From: Chara braunii
Lineage: Eukaryota; Streptophyta; Charophyceae; Charales; Characeae
Assembly: GCA_003427395.1 (NCBI GenBank)
Contig: BFEA01000001.1
Location: 9,463,286 to 9,498,371 of the forward strand
Direction of reading: 5' to 3'
Length of the DNA: 35,086 nt
Below the pieces are notes generated by a model. That model ran no database searches, was not told the origin of the DNA, and was given only the letters and a program-made list of their open reading frames with translations. A program made the translations under genes and the position numbers. Shown one piece after another: positions 18,404 through 27,792 of this stretch (its first letter is position 1; each line of letters starts with the position of its first letter).

Positions 18404-18601
18404 CTACTCAAGACCCACCAAAGCAAGCGCAGAGGGAGGAAAAGAATCAGAAAAGTACTCAGGTGATCGCAAAGAAGCTCCTGGTTGGATGTCAAACCAG
18501 TTTTGAAAGGTGATCTGGTAATCCCGCTTAATGGACACCTGATCCCCTTCCCGGCCTGGCCAAACCACCTCCCCCAGTTTCTCCCCTGTTGCATCCCCCA
18601 T
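18404..18601 (-). CDS. ORF2 C-terminal peptide in tRNA-headed element (65 aa)
   Basis: ATG at 18601 opens a 65-codon frame containing EVVWPGREGD, RDYQITFQNWFDIQPGASLR and FSDSFPPSAL, ending LVGLE-stop. It aligns with the LINE-2 and 16811 peptides across the DYR..F..W core and the F.D.FPPS segment. Codons of conserved residues differ mostly at third positions. It starts with its own ATG and is fully open inside an otherwise non-coding element. Confidence 0.5.
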   Translation of the reverse strand: MGDATGEKLGEVVWPGREGDQVSIKRDYQITFQNWFDIQPGASLRSPEYFSDSFPPSALALVGLE

Positions 18602-18663
18602 GCCATTCCAGAGTTAAATTTAACAAAAATAAATTGGACCCTCACTCTCATATGGCTCCAGTG

Positions 18664-18722
18664 GGAATCGAACCCGAACCCGGGCCCACCTATGAACAGT
18701 TCCCGTGTGTGCGACTGAGCCA
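18664..18722 (-). promoter_or_regulatory. tRNA-like Pol III promoter, reverse strand
   Basis: On the reverse strand the A box TGGCTCAGTCG (18722-18712) and the B box GGTTCGATTCC (18674-18664) match consensus, 48 bp apart start to start. No acceptor stem can be formed, so this is a tRNA-derived head and not a tRNA gene. Confidence 0.7.
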
Positions 18723-18739
18723 CATGCGCTGCGTGCACT

Positions 18740-19974
18740 CACCGATTTCACATTCGAAGGCCACACTCCTCTGCAAGGTACACTCCATTTTCACACAAAA
18801 TTTTGCAGAGCAGTGGGACGACAATAGGCCCGATCACTCGATACCCACCAATAGAAATCAATTGATCCAAGTTTGCTTTCTGCTATTGCACAACAAAAAA
18901 CAAACACTGAACAAATCCATAGTCAACTGGCTAACTTTTGTCAAAAATTTACTCAGAGTTTCTTAGCAACTCACTCGGGTTAATGTGGAGCAGCCCAACA
19001 GCCAAAGCCTCAATTCTGGTGGTTCTCTTACCAGTGTCGGGATAGTGACCTTGCAAAAGGGAAAAAGAAAAGAAAAGAAAAAAAAAGAGGCCCTATTACT
19101 GAACCACGAGAAGCAGGATCTCAACCCACCCTCCCTAGCCCCAACCTTACTGAAAGGGGATGATGCCACGGAGATTTCATACGTACTCCCCCCACTGACA
19201 TGGACAAGGTTTATCATCGGCCGAGTCTATTCGATCAAGCAATCCATATCTCCCCATCCCGGTCCAAATGGGCAAGGGTGTCCCCTGTCCCGCTGCAGAG
19301 GCAGACTGCTACAACCATACTGTCTGTCCACGGTAGCACATCCACAATGGCAATGCCTCTCCCCCTACCTCGCCTGCCTCCTCCTCCTTCTCCTCCTCCT
19401 TCTCCTCCTCCTTCTCCCATCCCCTCCTCTCTCCCCAGCGAAATCTTCTTGTTCCAAGACAGCAGCATCCCTGTGTTGTCAGTGTCTTGCTGTTGAGGCC
19501 TCACTGCCTACACAAAAACAAAAAGATAAACGCACCGGAATGCTTCCCACCACAACCACAAGCAGGATCAAAAAAAAAAAAAAAAAAAAAAAAAAAAGAC
19601 AAACAAAAAGGCAAACAAAAAGACCAAAGAAAAAAAAGACAAAAAAAAAAAAGAACAAGCAGGCTCATCGGGCCCACCCACTTGCAATGAAGAAGTAGCG
19701 GTGGATTATCGTAATCTGCATGCTCTACCCTACCTGGGCATCAGCCCACTTGCACCCGGTAATAATAGATATTGGCCCTTGATCTTCTTGTCATAATCTG
19801 CAGACACTGCAGGCAAGTGGGCCCAAGCAGCTTTATTCTTCGCTCTGGCGGTTACAAGAGACATATGTTTCGGTTAGTGAATCCTTTTTCCATTCTTAGT
19901 ATAGAGCTTTGCTTCTGTGTTTCGTTTTTCCTTTTTCGAAGTTTTTCCAAATAACATCAAGGCGGCAGCCTAGG
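18740..19974. other. unassigned stretch with low-complexity runs
   Basis: It contains a TCC/CTC-rich run (about 19370-19430), A27 near 19570-19597, and AAAAG-rich sequence to 19655. Forward frames here code for Leu and Lys runs and are not convincing genes. Confidence 0.55.
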
Positions 19975-20017
19975 CGACAAGAGCACCATCCCATTAGAGG
20001 GCTTGCCAAGTAGACGA

Positions 20018-20070
20018 CTCTAGTCTGTTGGTGGGGAGCTGCACCTGCTGGAAACCAGGTCCAGTGCCCC
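20018..20070 (-). repeat. tail box, reverse strand
   Basis: The reverse complement reads GGGGCACTGGACCTGGTTTC CAGCAGGTGCAGCTCC, then CCACCAACAGACTAGAG. A decayed hairpin remnant with loop CTCTTGT lies at about 19970-20010. Confidence 0.75.
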
Positions 20071-20075
20071 TTCAA

Positions 20076-20465
20076 GCAGATGGTGGTGGCAGAGACGTAA
20101 GGGGTATGGGAGACCTGGACCAATCAGTGAACCAGGTCAGGGCTAAGGAAGAGAGGCAGGGTAATGCTGAAGGGTATATGCATATGCAGATGGGGCTGAC
20201 AAGGACAACTGGGGAAAGCTCAGGTGACTCAGCGAAACCAGTTGACCTGGGCAGAGAGGGGGTGGATCAGCACCGATTCAGCGGCCAAAAAACGCAGGTT
20301 CACAGTCCCGCGCAGACGACAAAAGAAAACCTGGCCAATCCCCCACATGAGCACCATCCCATGGATAGTGGAGGGAATAAGGAACTGCCTCCCCCCAAGC
20401 CTCCACATGAAGGCCTGGTCAATAAAAAGGCACAAACTGTATCAATCACTGGAAACTTTCTTCTT
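20076..20465 (+). pseudogene. hydrophilic open reading segment, possibly LINE ORF1-like remnant
   Basis: The frame is open for about 130 codons between two reverse-strand tail boxes. It reads GMGDLDQSVNQVRAKEERQG and later QKTQVHSPAQTTKENLANPP, a polar, disordered-looking sequence with no domain motif. Composition and context (trapped between retro-tails) suggest a fragment of a retroelement ORF1 linker. The frame then runs into the TCC satellite, so the longer frames there are artefacts. Confidence 0.3.
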
Positions 20466-20468
20466 CTG

Positions 20469-20590
20469 TTTTTTTTTTTTGTTTCAGAAACCGAAATCCT
20501 GCTAGGAGAGGTGATAAGAGCATCCCCCCCTAGCAGGTTTCCTGGTTGCTCCAATCTATTGGTGGGGAGCCGCGCCTGGAAACTGGTTGC
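20469..20590 (-). repeat. tail box with hairpin and A11, reverse strand
   Basis: On the reverse strand the order is CCAGTTTCCAGGCGCGGCTC CCCACCAATAGATTGGAGC, then the hairpin (20537-20497), then A11 (T-run 20469-20479). The first part of the box (GGGACGCTGG) is missing or changed. Confidence 0.75.
20497..20537 (-). other. tail hairpin, loop CTCTTAT
   Basis: On the reverse strand CCTGCTAGG pairs perfectly with CCTAGCAGG, with weaker pairing inside and the loop CTCTTAT. It is a third stem version of the same hairpin. Confidence 0.8.
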
Positions 20591-20626
20591 TGCACCTAAG
20601 CAAAACCCACACGAGGAGTGCTGGTC

Positions 20627-21830
20627 ATCCCCCATCCATCCATCCATCCCCATCCCTCCCTCCCTCTCTCCCTCCCTCCCTCCATCCATCCTCGTCCCTC
20701 CGTCGATCCGCCCATCCATCCCTCCATTCATCCCTCCATCCATCCCTCCATTCATCCCTCCATTCTGTCCGTCTATCCGTACATCCATCCTCCATCCCTC
20801 CATTCCATCCGTCCCTCTCTCCATCCCTCCCGTCGCTCCCTCCCTCCGTTTGTCCGTCCATCTGTCCGTTCAACCCTCCATTCCCTCCATCCGACCCTCC
20901 CTTCGTCCTAGATGTTGATGTTTCCGACGAGCTCCCCCACTCCCTACCTTCCTCCATCCATCCATCTGTCTGTCCCTCTGTCCGTCCCTCCCTCCTCAAT
21001 GTTGATGTTTCCGCCGAGCTCCCTCCCTTCCTCCATCCCTCCTTCCATCCCTCCATCCATCCGTCCATCCGCCATCTGATCATCCATCCATCCGTCCACC
21101 CTTTCATTCGTCCATCCATCCCTCCATTCTCTCCATCTATCTGCACATCCATCCCTCCATCCCTCCATTCCGTTCGTCCCTCCCTCCGTTCGTCGGTCCG
21201 TCCGTCCGTCCATTCGTCCCTCCATCCCTCCATCCGTCCCTCCATCCCTCCATCCGTCCCTCCCTTTGTCCTGGATGTTGATGTTTCCGACGAGCTCCCC
21301 CACTCCCTACCTTTCTCCATCCATCCATCCATCTGTCACTATGTCCATCCCTCCCTCCTGGATGTTGATGTTCCCGTCGAGCTCCCTCCCTCCATCCATC
21401 CATCCATCCATCCATCCATCCATCCATTCCTCCATCCATCAGTCCATCCATCTGTCCATCCATCCATCCGTCCATCCATCCATCCGTCCACCCTTCCATT
21501 GGTCCATCCATCCATCCACCCATCTATCCATCCGTCTGTCCATCCCTCCCTCCATCTGTCCGTCCCTCCGTCCGTCCATCTGTCCATCCACCATCTGTCC
21601 GTCCGTCCATCCAGCATCCACCCGTCCATCCCTCCACCCGTCCATCCCTCCACCCGTCCATCCATCCATCTGCCCATCCATCCCTCCGCCCACCCATCCC
21701 TCCGCCCACCCANNNNNNNNNNNNNNNNNNNNNNNNNNNNNNNNNNNNNNNNNNNNNNNNNNNNNNNNNNNNNNNNNNNNNNNNNNNNNNNNNNNNNNNN
21801 NNNNNNNNNNNCCCACCCATCCATCATCCA
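20627..21830. repeat. TCCA/TCCY satellite with 363-bp higher-order unit
   Basis: The array is almost wholly of 4-bp steps (CCAT, CCCT, CCGT), coding for His-Pro-Ser in all forward frames. Embedded non-repeat blocks GATGTTGATGTTTCCGACGA GCTCCC lie at 20911 and 21274, and related blocks at 20999 and 21361. Spacings of 363 and 362 bp indicate a duplicated higher-order unit. No gene is present despite the long open frames. Confidence 0.9.
21713..21811. other. assembly gap (99 N)
   Basis: A run of N interrupts the satellite. The true length of the array is unknown. Confidence 1.
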
Positions 21831-22239
21831 TCCATGTGAGGGAAAAAGGACAACGATGGAAACTGCGTCTTCCATAAGCGTCCCCTGCATGGCTGGCCCT
21901 CCTAGTCTGGCTCGTGAAGTGAACTGCTTTCTCAAATACCAATACCAACTGGGGGCACAAGGAACAATAATCAACAATTGTAGAGTCACACGGCCCCCTC
22001 AAGATTGGATACAAGACCGTGTCTGTCCTTTTTTTATCAGACACACGAGGCAGAACTCCGCTGGCTCCAACTCCAGAAAATCAGAGCCAGTGAAATCTGG
22101 TTAGAAGAGGACCTGCACACAATACTATGTACCATCCTAAGGAATGGCCTGCCGAGGGGGACAGATGAGTTGGATACTGGGATGTGGATATGGCAGCGTC
22201 ACGACTGTGATAAAGGGATGAGACAGCAAACATGACTGA
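21831..22239 (+). other. unassigned, possible 5' flank of LINE-3
   Basis: Frames such as LRWLQLQKIRASEIWLEEDL (22005-22235) look protein-like and precede an endonuclease domain, so they could be part of an ORF1. I see no similarity to the LINE-1 ORF1. Confidence 0.35.
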
Positions 22240-22820
22240 CACAGATGGACACTGTAAATGCTCTATATGGAAAGCCGGAGACATGGACAATAGGGAAGCA
22301 GGACGCGGACCTAGACCTCAGGATATTACACGTGAACGGACTGGCATCAGCCAGTCCAGAGGAAAAACAGGTCAGTGGGGACCACCTGCGGAGACTGGTG
22401 GGGCCAGACTGCCCAGACGTGGTTTGCATCTAGGAGACACACCTGCTGGACACCATGGATCACAGCCATGCCCACCGGATTTTATGGCCCTATCAAGCCT
22501 CCCGGGCACACGCTCTCAGAGCTGGAAGCACAGGGGTTGCCATCTGGCTGCCCCCTAGGACGCGGGTACAGCCCATTAACAGTGCAGAGGACCAGAAGGA
22601 AGGAAGATGGGTCTCCATACTTGCCATGTTAGAACTTGAAAGTGGTTAGCATTGTCTTTGTGTATGGCCCCAGCGAAGTGGGGCCCATGAAGGATTTCCT
22701 TGATGATACTAAGGAGCAGACTCCTAAAGAAATTCCGGTCATCATTGCCAGCGCCTTCAATGCAGCCCCAGACAAATGGCTGACCCCCTTCGTCATTGAC
22801 TTGCCCAAGCGTCTTCCTGT
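22240..22820 (+). pseudogene. LINE-3: isolated EEP endonuclease fragment
   Basis: Frame 3 carries LDLRILHVNGLAS (catalytic Asn), VVCI-stop-ETHLLDT, with a TAG at 22431-22433 where Gln is expected, and ILWPYQASRAHA...GVAIWLPP and GRWVSILAMLELE. After a frameshift near 22648, SIVFVYGPSEVG and IPVIIASAFNAAPD follow. In the last, GDFN has become SAFN, so the catalytic Asp is lost. Similarity to LINE-4 (23540-23930) is strong. The fragment ends before the SRIDL motif, with no RT after it, so it is a 3'-deleted or interrupted copy. Confidence 0.8.
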
Positions 22821-23479
22821 CAGGATGCCGTTGTACAGGCTTTTTTCCCCTCAAAAATGTCTCTGCAGGTCGAGAAGAACTCAAGCGGGAAGAACTCAAG
22901 CGGGAGACTGTCATCTCTTGGTGCCTTGCCCCCCCTGGCCATGATGGTCTTGATCTTTATTTGTACCTCCTCTGCTGTTATGGGTCTGTCGAGTCCAAGT
23001 CGATCTTCCCTCTCTGCAATATGCGAACTGTGCGCGTGTTCCAGAAAAGCTGATTTCCATCGTGAGGTCCATCTCCCAATCCCAGTACATGATGGTCATC
23101 ACGTACTGACGTCCGATAGGCCTCAGTACTGGGATTGGGAGACAGACCTCATTATGAGCATGCAGTTGGCTCATACTAATGAAGCTATATGTGTGAATGC
23201 ACAGCGGATGTCCGATAGGAGGCCCCACGCCTCTTTCCACTGAAGGAAGACTTCTCAATCCTTCTTTAAACCTTCTGCTTTCAACTGCTAAACCTGCAGT
23301 CGGTCAGGATCAGACATAGTGAGACCTGGTCTGAGCACGCCGTTCAGAGAAGCTTATGTGCGCTTCTCAGGATGGCGGCGGGAGACGCAGATTGGGAATG
23401 GGAACAACTGTTGTGGACCCCTATGTGACCCGTCTTTGTCTATAATAAGACTGTAAGATTAGTAAATGGACCCGGTTAA
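22821..23479. other. unassigned insert between LINE-3 and LINE-4
   Basis: This segment separates two endonuclease N-termini. A 128-codon forward frame (22857-23243) has a hydrophobic run ALPPLAMMVLIFICTSSAVM but no family signature. A reverse frame of similar length overlaps it, so neither is secure. A strong hairpin is listed separately. GAAGAACTCAAGCGG is tandemly duplicated at about 22874, and GTCCGATAGG occurs at 23111 and 23210. Confidence 0.45.
23064..23150. repeat. inverted repeat, 17-bp perfect arms plus 6 bp
   Basis: TCTCCCAATCCCAGTAC (23072-23088) is the exact complement of GTACTGGGATTGGGAGA (23126-23142). Outside a 2x2 mismatch GAGGTC pairs with GACCTC. The loop is 37 nt. Confidence 0.9.
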
Positions 23480-23541
23480 AGCAGTACGGGAAGGATCGCA
23501 TTTGGAAACAATGCAAGAGAGCAACAGACCTATACTTGCAA

Positions 23542-24839
23542 TCACTGAATGTGAATGGCCTGGCCTCGAGCTAACCTGATAAACACGATGCAATCTGGGA
23601 CTTAATAAGAGGGGTGGGGGGTAGAAACTGGACGGACATAGAGTGTGTCCAGGAAACACACCTGATGGACACCCCAGAGCACAATCGCATACACAAAATG
23701 GTCTGGCCATACAAGGCCCTTAGGGCCCATGCCCCAAAACCAGGGAGTGCAGGGGTGGCCATCTGGATTCCCCCTGAATCCGGGGCAAATCCAGTGCATT
23801 GGGTGGCTGACCAGGAACGAGGCAGATGGGTGTCAATCCTAGTCGCCTTGGAACTTGAAATTGTATACATATTGTGTATTTATGTCCCAATTGCTATAAA
23901 TGGTTTGCAACGCAGCCCCGGATCGTGATGGATAGATGGCGAACACCCTCCCCTGCCCCGTGGTATGTAGAGGAGGATGAGCGGATAATCAGAGAATTAT
24001 GCCTATCACTAAAAGTGTTCGACACTTTTCGGAGGCTAAACCTAGACACAAGATATTACTCATGCCTACGGAAAACTGGGACGGAGAACCAGACGAGGTC
24101 CAGGATCGACTTAATTCTGACTTCGGAAGACCTGGAAGGATCTCTGCTTCTCGCAACGATCTTACCAGCCAGCCCCTACCCGGGTCTGGATCACAAAATG
24201 TGTACGGTCATCTTATCCTTCCGAAAGAAACCGGATTGCAGTCCGGGCTTTTACAAACTTAACACTTCCATCTTACAACAACCAACTTCCAAGAAATATA
24301 TTACAGACTGTTGGACGTTTTGGCGCACACAAAATCAGCACATCCAACACGAAATAGACTGGTTTAATAATGGTCTATTCTATCTGAGTAGAAAATGTCA
24401 AGCGTATTCCAAACTTTTAGCAGTCAGGAAGCACCAGCAAGAGATGGAAATTCACCAGCAACTGCAGCAACTTGAACATCAACTTGAATATCAAGACCAA
24501 CCCAATGACTCACACAACTCACACGAAACTCAGCAGACACAGCAAGGGGAATGTTCAAGAGCACAGACACTGAAACAACAACTTCAGACGTTTGCCACAC
24601 AACGTTGGGAGGGAACACGCATCCGAGGACGACTGGCACGACACCAAACGGAAGGGACCACAGATAAAAAATTCTTAAGTATGGCCCGCGTACACGCACA
24701 CCGATCATCCATAGAAGCACTTTACGGTCCACAGACCGGACATCACGATATTGTCACCTCCACCCCCCAATGTGTGCAGATACCAAGATCCTTCTTCAAG
24801 GACCTATTTACTTATCGGTGCGCACAAAGGGAGAAATAA
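23542..24839 (+). pseudogene. LINE-4 ORF2 EEP endonuclease and linker (broken)
   Basis: SLNVNGLASS is followed by TAA (23572-23574), then CVQETHLMDT, MVWPYKALRAHA, GRWVSILVALELE and CIYVPIAIN. The sequence then jumps to NAAPDR. A segment of perhaps 15 codons that should contain most of GDFN is missing or scrambled near 23890. The frame changes and continues with SRIDLILTSEDL, GLDHKM (Asp-His) and GFYKLNTSIL. A Gln-rich linker (QQLQQLEHQLEYQDQ) precedes the RT. A 15-bp tandem duplication AGGGAGAAATAAATC (24828-24857) introduces the stop at 24837-24839. Confidence 0.8.
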
Positions 24840-24866
24840 ATCAGGGAGAAATAAATCGAAGAATTC

Positions 24867-25932
24867 ATGAAACCTCTGGAGAAGACCCTGTGGGGCCAGC
24901 AAAAAATGGATCTTGATCGCTCTCTGTCTAAGGAGGAAATCTGGACGGCAATAATGCAAATGGATGAGGAAAAGATGTCAGGCATAGATGGGCTCCCTAC
25001 AGAGTTATGGGAGACCTTTTGGACTCATATGGCCCCCGGACCTGATGGACTTCTATAACAGGTGTGGGAGACAGGGCAGATGGGCGAGTTGGAGGGGCAG
25101 GGAGTTCTCACCCTACTGTTCAAAAAAGGGGATAAGATGGATATCGAACTATAGACCAATAACCTTGTTGAAGGTGATGTATAAGATGTTAACGCAAGCC
25201 CTGGCAAACCGCCTGATTCCAGTCCTGGACGATATCATTCACTCGAGTCGGACACAGACTGGGTTTGTCAAATGGCGTAGGATCCAGGATAATATCCTAT
25301 TAGTCAATGTACTCCTCAAACTAACAAGACAAGACAAACAAAATGCGGTTGTGGTCTTCATCGATTTCGAAAAAGATTACGATCACGTGGACTGACAATT
25401 TTTAGACAGATGCATGGAAAAAATGAACATTGGACCTGTTTTTCTGCGTTGGACCGAAATACTACATCATAACGCCACCACGTGTGTGCAAGTTAATGGC
25501 AGGGTGGCGCTGGCCTCCCTGCTGCAACGGTCAGTCGGGCAAGGAGACCCTCTGGCACCCTTCGTTTTCATAATTGTGATGGAGGCACTTGCAACGAACC
25601 TTCATGTCAACAAAGACATGAGAAAGTTGCAGATTCCGGCCATCCCTGAAGACGCGATCCCCATCTGTTCCATGTTTGCAGATGACCTGACAATTATGGT
25701 AGATGCCATTACAACAAACATGGATGAGATTAAAAGACTATTTGACCGATTTACAGTGATCTCTAACATGATTGTAATCTGGGGAAGTAAAACTTTAGGT
25801 TGGTGGATTTATCATCAAGGAGTGCGCCCCTCGGAACTTCCACGGGTTAAGTGGCTCCCCAAAGAAGCCCCGGTTAAGATACTTGGAATCATGCTGACAA
25901 CACTAGGTAAGCCTACATCGAACGACGAGTGA
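24867..25932 (+). pseudogene. LINE-4 ORF2 reverse transcriptase (broken)
   Basis: EEIWTAIMQMDEEKMSGIDG runs in one frame to 25056-25058. NYRPITLLKVMYKMLTQALA then continues in another, after a shift between 25060 and 25140. Motifs remaining are VVFIDFEKDYDHVD (Asp), a TGA at 25393-25395 where Trp is expected, RSVGQGDPLAPFVF and MFADDLTIMV (catalytic Asp pair), with WGSKTLGWW and VKILGIMLTTLG after them. The A-to-D change in FEKDYD versus FEKAYD is unusual for the family. Confidence 0.85.
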
Positions 25933-26992
25933 ATACTGAAATCTGCTTTAAAAAAGTTGGCCCGCTGAAAGGATCAACACACCTCCCTAACTGGTAGGGC
26001 GTTGGCGATTAACAGTATGGTGTTGGTGACCCTTTGGTATAAACCCGCAATCTGGGCTCTCGGTAAGGAAGTCATCCGATCACTGAAGCGTCAGGTAACG
26101 GTCCTGTTGTGGCGAGGCAATGGTGAGCTCACGAACGTCATCGGCAGGGTAGCTTGGTCATCGGTGGTCCAACCCAAAAACAAGGGGGGGCTGGGGATTT
26201 GTGACCCAGAAACACAGGTCACAACAATAATGATGCAATGGGTTAAGACTTAAGAGGCTGCTTTTCGTACATCTCTCATGGTACGCCCTGTCACTATAAC
26301 AAATAGCAAGACTTGCTCCACAAGCACCACATGATGTTCACCCGCTAACCTGGTTGGAAGACCACTTCTGGACTGTGCCACAACGCACTCGGGGTGGTCG
26401 TGAACCAAACAGAGGAATAATCTGGAAGGACTTGGTCCGAGACGACTTCTGGGCCAGGGTTCTGAGAGTTTGGCGCCAACTCCCTCTTCCTGACAACCGC
26501 CCTCCGACTAGGTGGGAGGAAATGATGCCCCAACCCCTGTTTGGAAACAGGAGGATTACTGATCGATGCAGCAGGGTGCTTTGCAGTTCGGTCACCCCGT
26601 GGTGTAGCTGGGTCAAAAAAGGCGTTATTAGAATAAAGGACATTTGGAACTCCGAGACGAGGGACTGGAGGACGGTGCAACAATTGAAGGACACATTAAA
26701 ATATTGTCACAATATTGAGGAGAACTTTGAGATGTTGATATTCGGAATCCCCCCATACTGGGTGCCCATCTTGCGCAAAGGGCCACGACTGGTAGAAGGG
26801 GACTGGGTAACTGTACCGGGGGACTCGGAAAGTGTGGGAAATGTGGTGGACGTGCGGACGGATGAAACACTGATTAACCTTTTTCATATAGGCAAGGACA
26901 ACGTCCTCACCCGGTACTCCCCAAAAGTGACCAGATGGGGAAAAAATAAGGAACTACAAAGGATTTGTGTGTTACGGGACAAGGATGTATGA
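25933..26992 (+). pseudogene. LINE-4 ORF2 region after RT
   Basis: SLTGRALAINSMVLVTLWYK, AWSSVVQPKNKGGLGICD, RWEEMMPQPLFGN and WVKKGVIRIKDIW match the order in LINE-1 and LINE-6. Stops at 25930-25932, 26251-26253 and 26990-26992 and a frame change near 26300 break it. Confidence 0.8.
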
Positions 26993-27109
26993 GCTGCATA
27001 TCAACCAAACACCCCATTGGTAGAACTCCCCTTGGATCCCGAGGAATTGTAGTGGTCACACCCACGGAAAAGTAGATCTCACGTGAAGACAAGGTTGCAC
27101 AACCTAACA

Positions 27110-27694
27110 ATGAAGGCGATGTACCGTCTGTTGCGACATAAAGTAAACATTAAAGATAAGTTGAAGGATAGATGAAGATCCCAATTAAGCATAGGGATTG
27201 AGGTGATTTGTCCTATTCGATGGTTCACTGCCACTAGATCTAGGCCAGCAAAGATGGTCTCGCTACAGTGAAAGATAGAACATCGTTGTTTACCCATCAA
27301 CGACTAGTTAATAGATCGTACCCATCTAGAACAAAGAGGGCAGGCGCTACCTTGGTGCAAATCGTGTCACACTGTCTTCCCCTCCTGCAGAATCCCGGAA
27401 ACTATAGAGCACATATTCATGCAATGTCCGGGAGCAGTCCTCACATGGCGATCGTTGGATAGAATCTGGTCCCGGTTGGACAATGGGTCAAAATGGCCTT
27501 GGGACTGGAGAGCCATATTATGTGAGACATGGACCTCCCCCACAGACAGTACCTTTGAAAATAACATGTTTAAAATAGGGAGGAGAGTTGTCATATGGGC
27601 CCTCTGGTGGAAACGTTGTATACATCTCATAGAGGGAACCCACATAGCGGAAGGAGAGGTGACAGATATGATAAAACAATATGTCCACCAATAA
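27110..27694 (+). pseudogene. LINE-4 ORF2 zf-RVT and C-terminus
   Basis: MYRLLRHKVNIKDKL leads into RPAKMVSLQ, stop, KIEHRCLPINDWLIDR, then LEQRGQALPWCKSC, ETIEHIFMQCPGAV (CCHC ligands present), WPWDWRAILCETW and IGRRVVIWALWWKRCIHLIE. It ends at TAA 27692-27694. The RR...WALW.RRC motif is shared by four copies in this window. Confidence 0.8.
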
Positions 27695-27696
27695 CC

Positions 27697-27792
27697 TTTT
27701 TTTTTTAATTATTTTTTATTTTATTTTTTAAAGGATATGCTCCAATCTATTCGTGGGGAGCAGCACGTGCTGGGAATCGGGCCCAACGTCCC
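27697..27792 (-). mobile_element. reverse-strand tail insertion at the LINE-4 end
   Basis: On the reverse strand GGGACGTTGGGCCCGATTCC CAGCACGTGCTGCTCC and CCACGAATAGATTGGAGC precede an A-rich tract (T-rich 27697-27730). The first stem has changed to GTTGGG/CCCAGC, keeping pairing. It lies directly after the LINE-4 stop codon. Confidence 0.75.

Larger units (their letters stand above)
18082..18722 (-). mobile_element. tRNA-headed element carrying ORF2 peptide and LINE tail
   Basis: Read on the reverse strand the order is a tRNA-like A/B box head (18722-18664), a spacer of about 60 bp, the ORF2 C-terminal peptide (18601-18404), a region with ATGGCTGAAGAGGCTGCCCC resembling the 3' UTR box, the tail GGGACGCTGGACCCGCTTTC...GACTGGAGC (18218-18165), a CTCTTAC-loop hairpin (18151-18120) and an A15 tract (T-run 18082-18096). 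The whole is about 640 bp. It looks like a SINE that incorporated the last part of a LINE, including coding sequence. Confidence 0.6.
23480..27694 (+). mobile_element. LINE-4: long, decayed LINE copy
   Basis: ORF2 blocks follow in the expected order: EEP (23540-24220), linker, RT (24870-25930), post-RT region (26000-26992) and zf-RVT with C-terminus (27230-27694). Many stops and frameshifts separate them. The 5' boundary lies somewhere after the 22821-23479 insert. No ORF1 is seen directly upstream. The 3' end is cut at 27694 by a reverse-strand tail insertion. Confidence 0.85.

Noticed and set aside
19090-19170. Possible tRNA-like B box on the reverse strand (GGTTGAGATCC)
   Set aside because: It departs from the B-box consensus and no convincing A box lies at the right distance.
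18985-19698. A 237-codon forward frame
   Set aside because: It runs through a CTC microsatellite (Leu run) and A-tracts (Lys run) with no domain signature.
20587-22104. A 505-codon open frame of His-Pro-Ser repeats
   Set aside because: It is the translation of a TCCA-type satellite. All forward frames look the same and the frame crosses an assembly gap.
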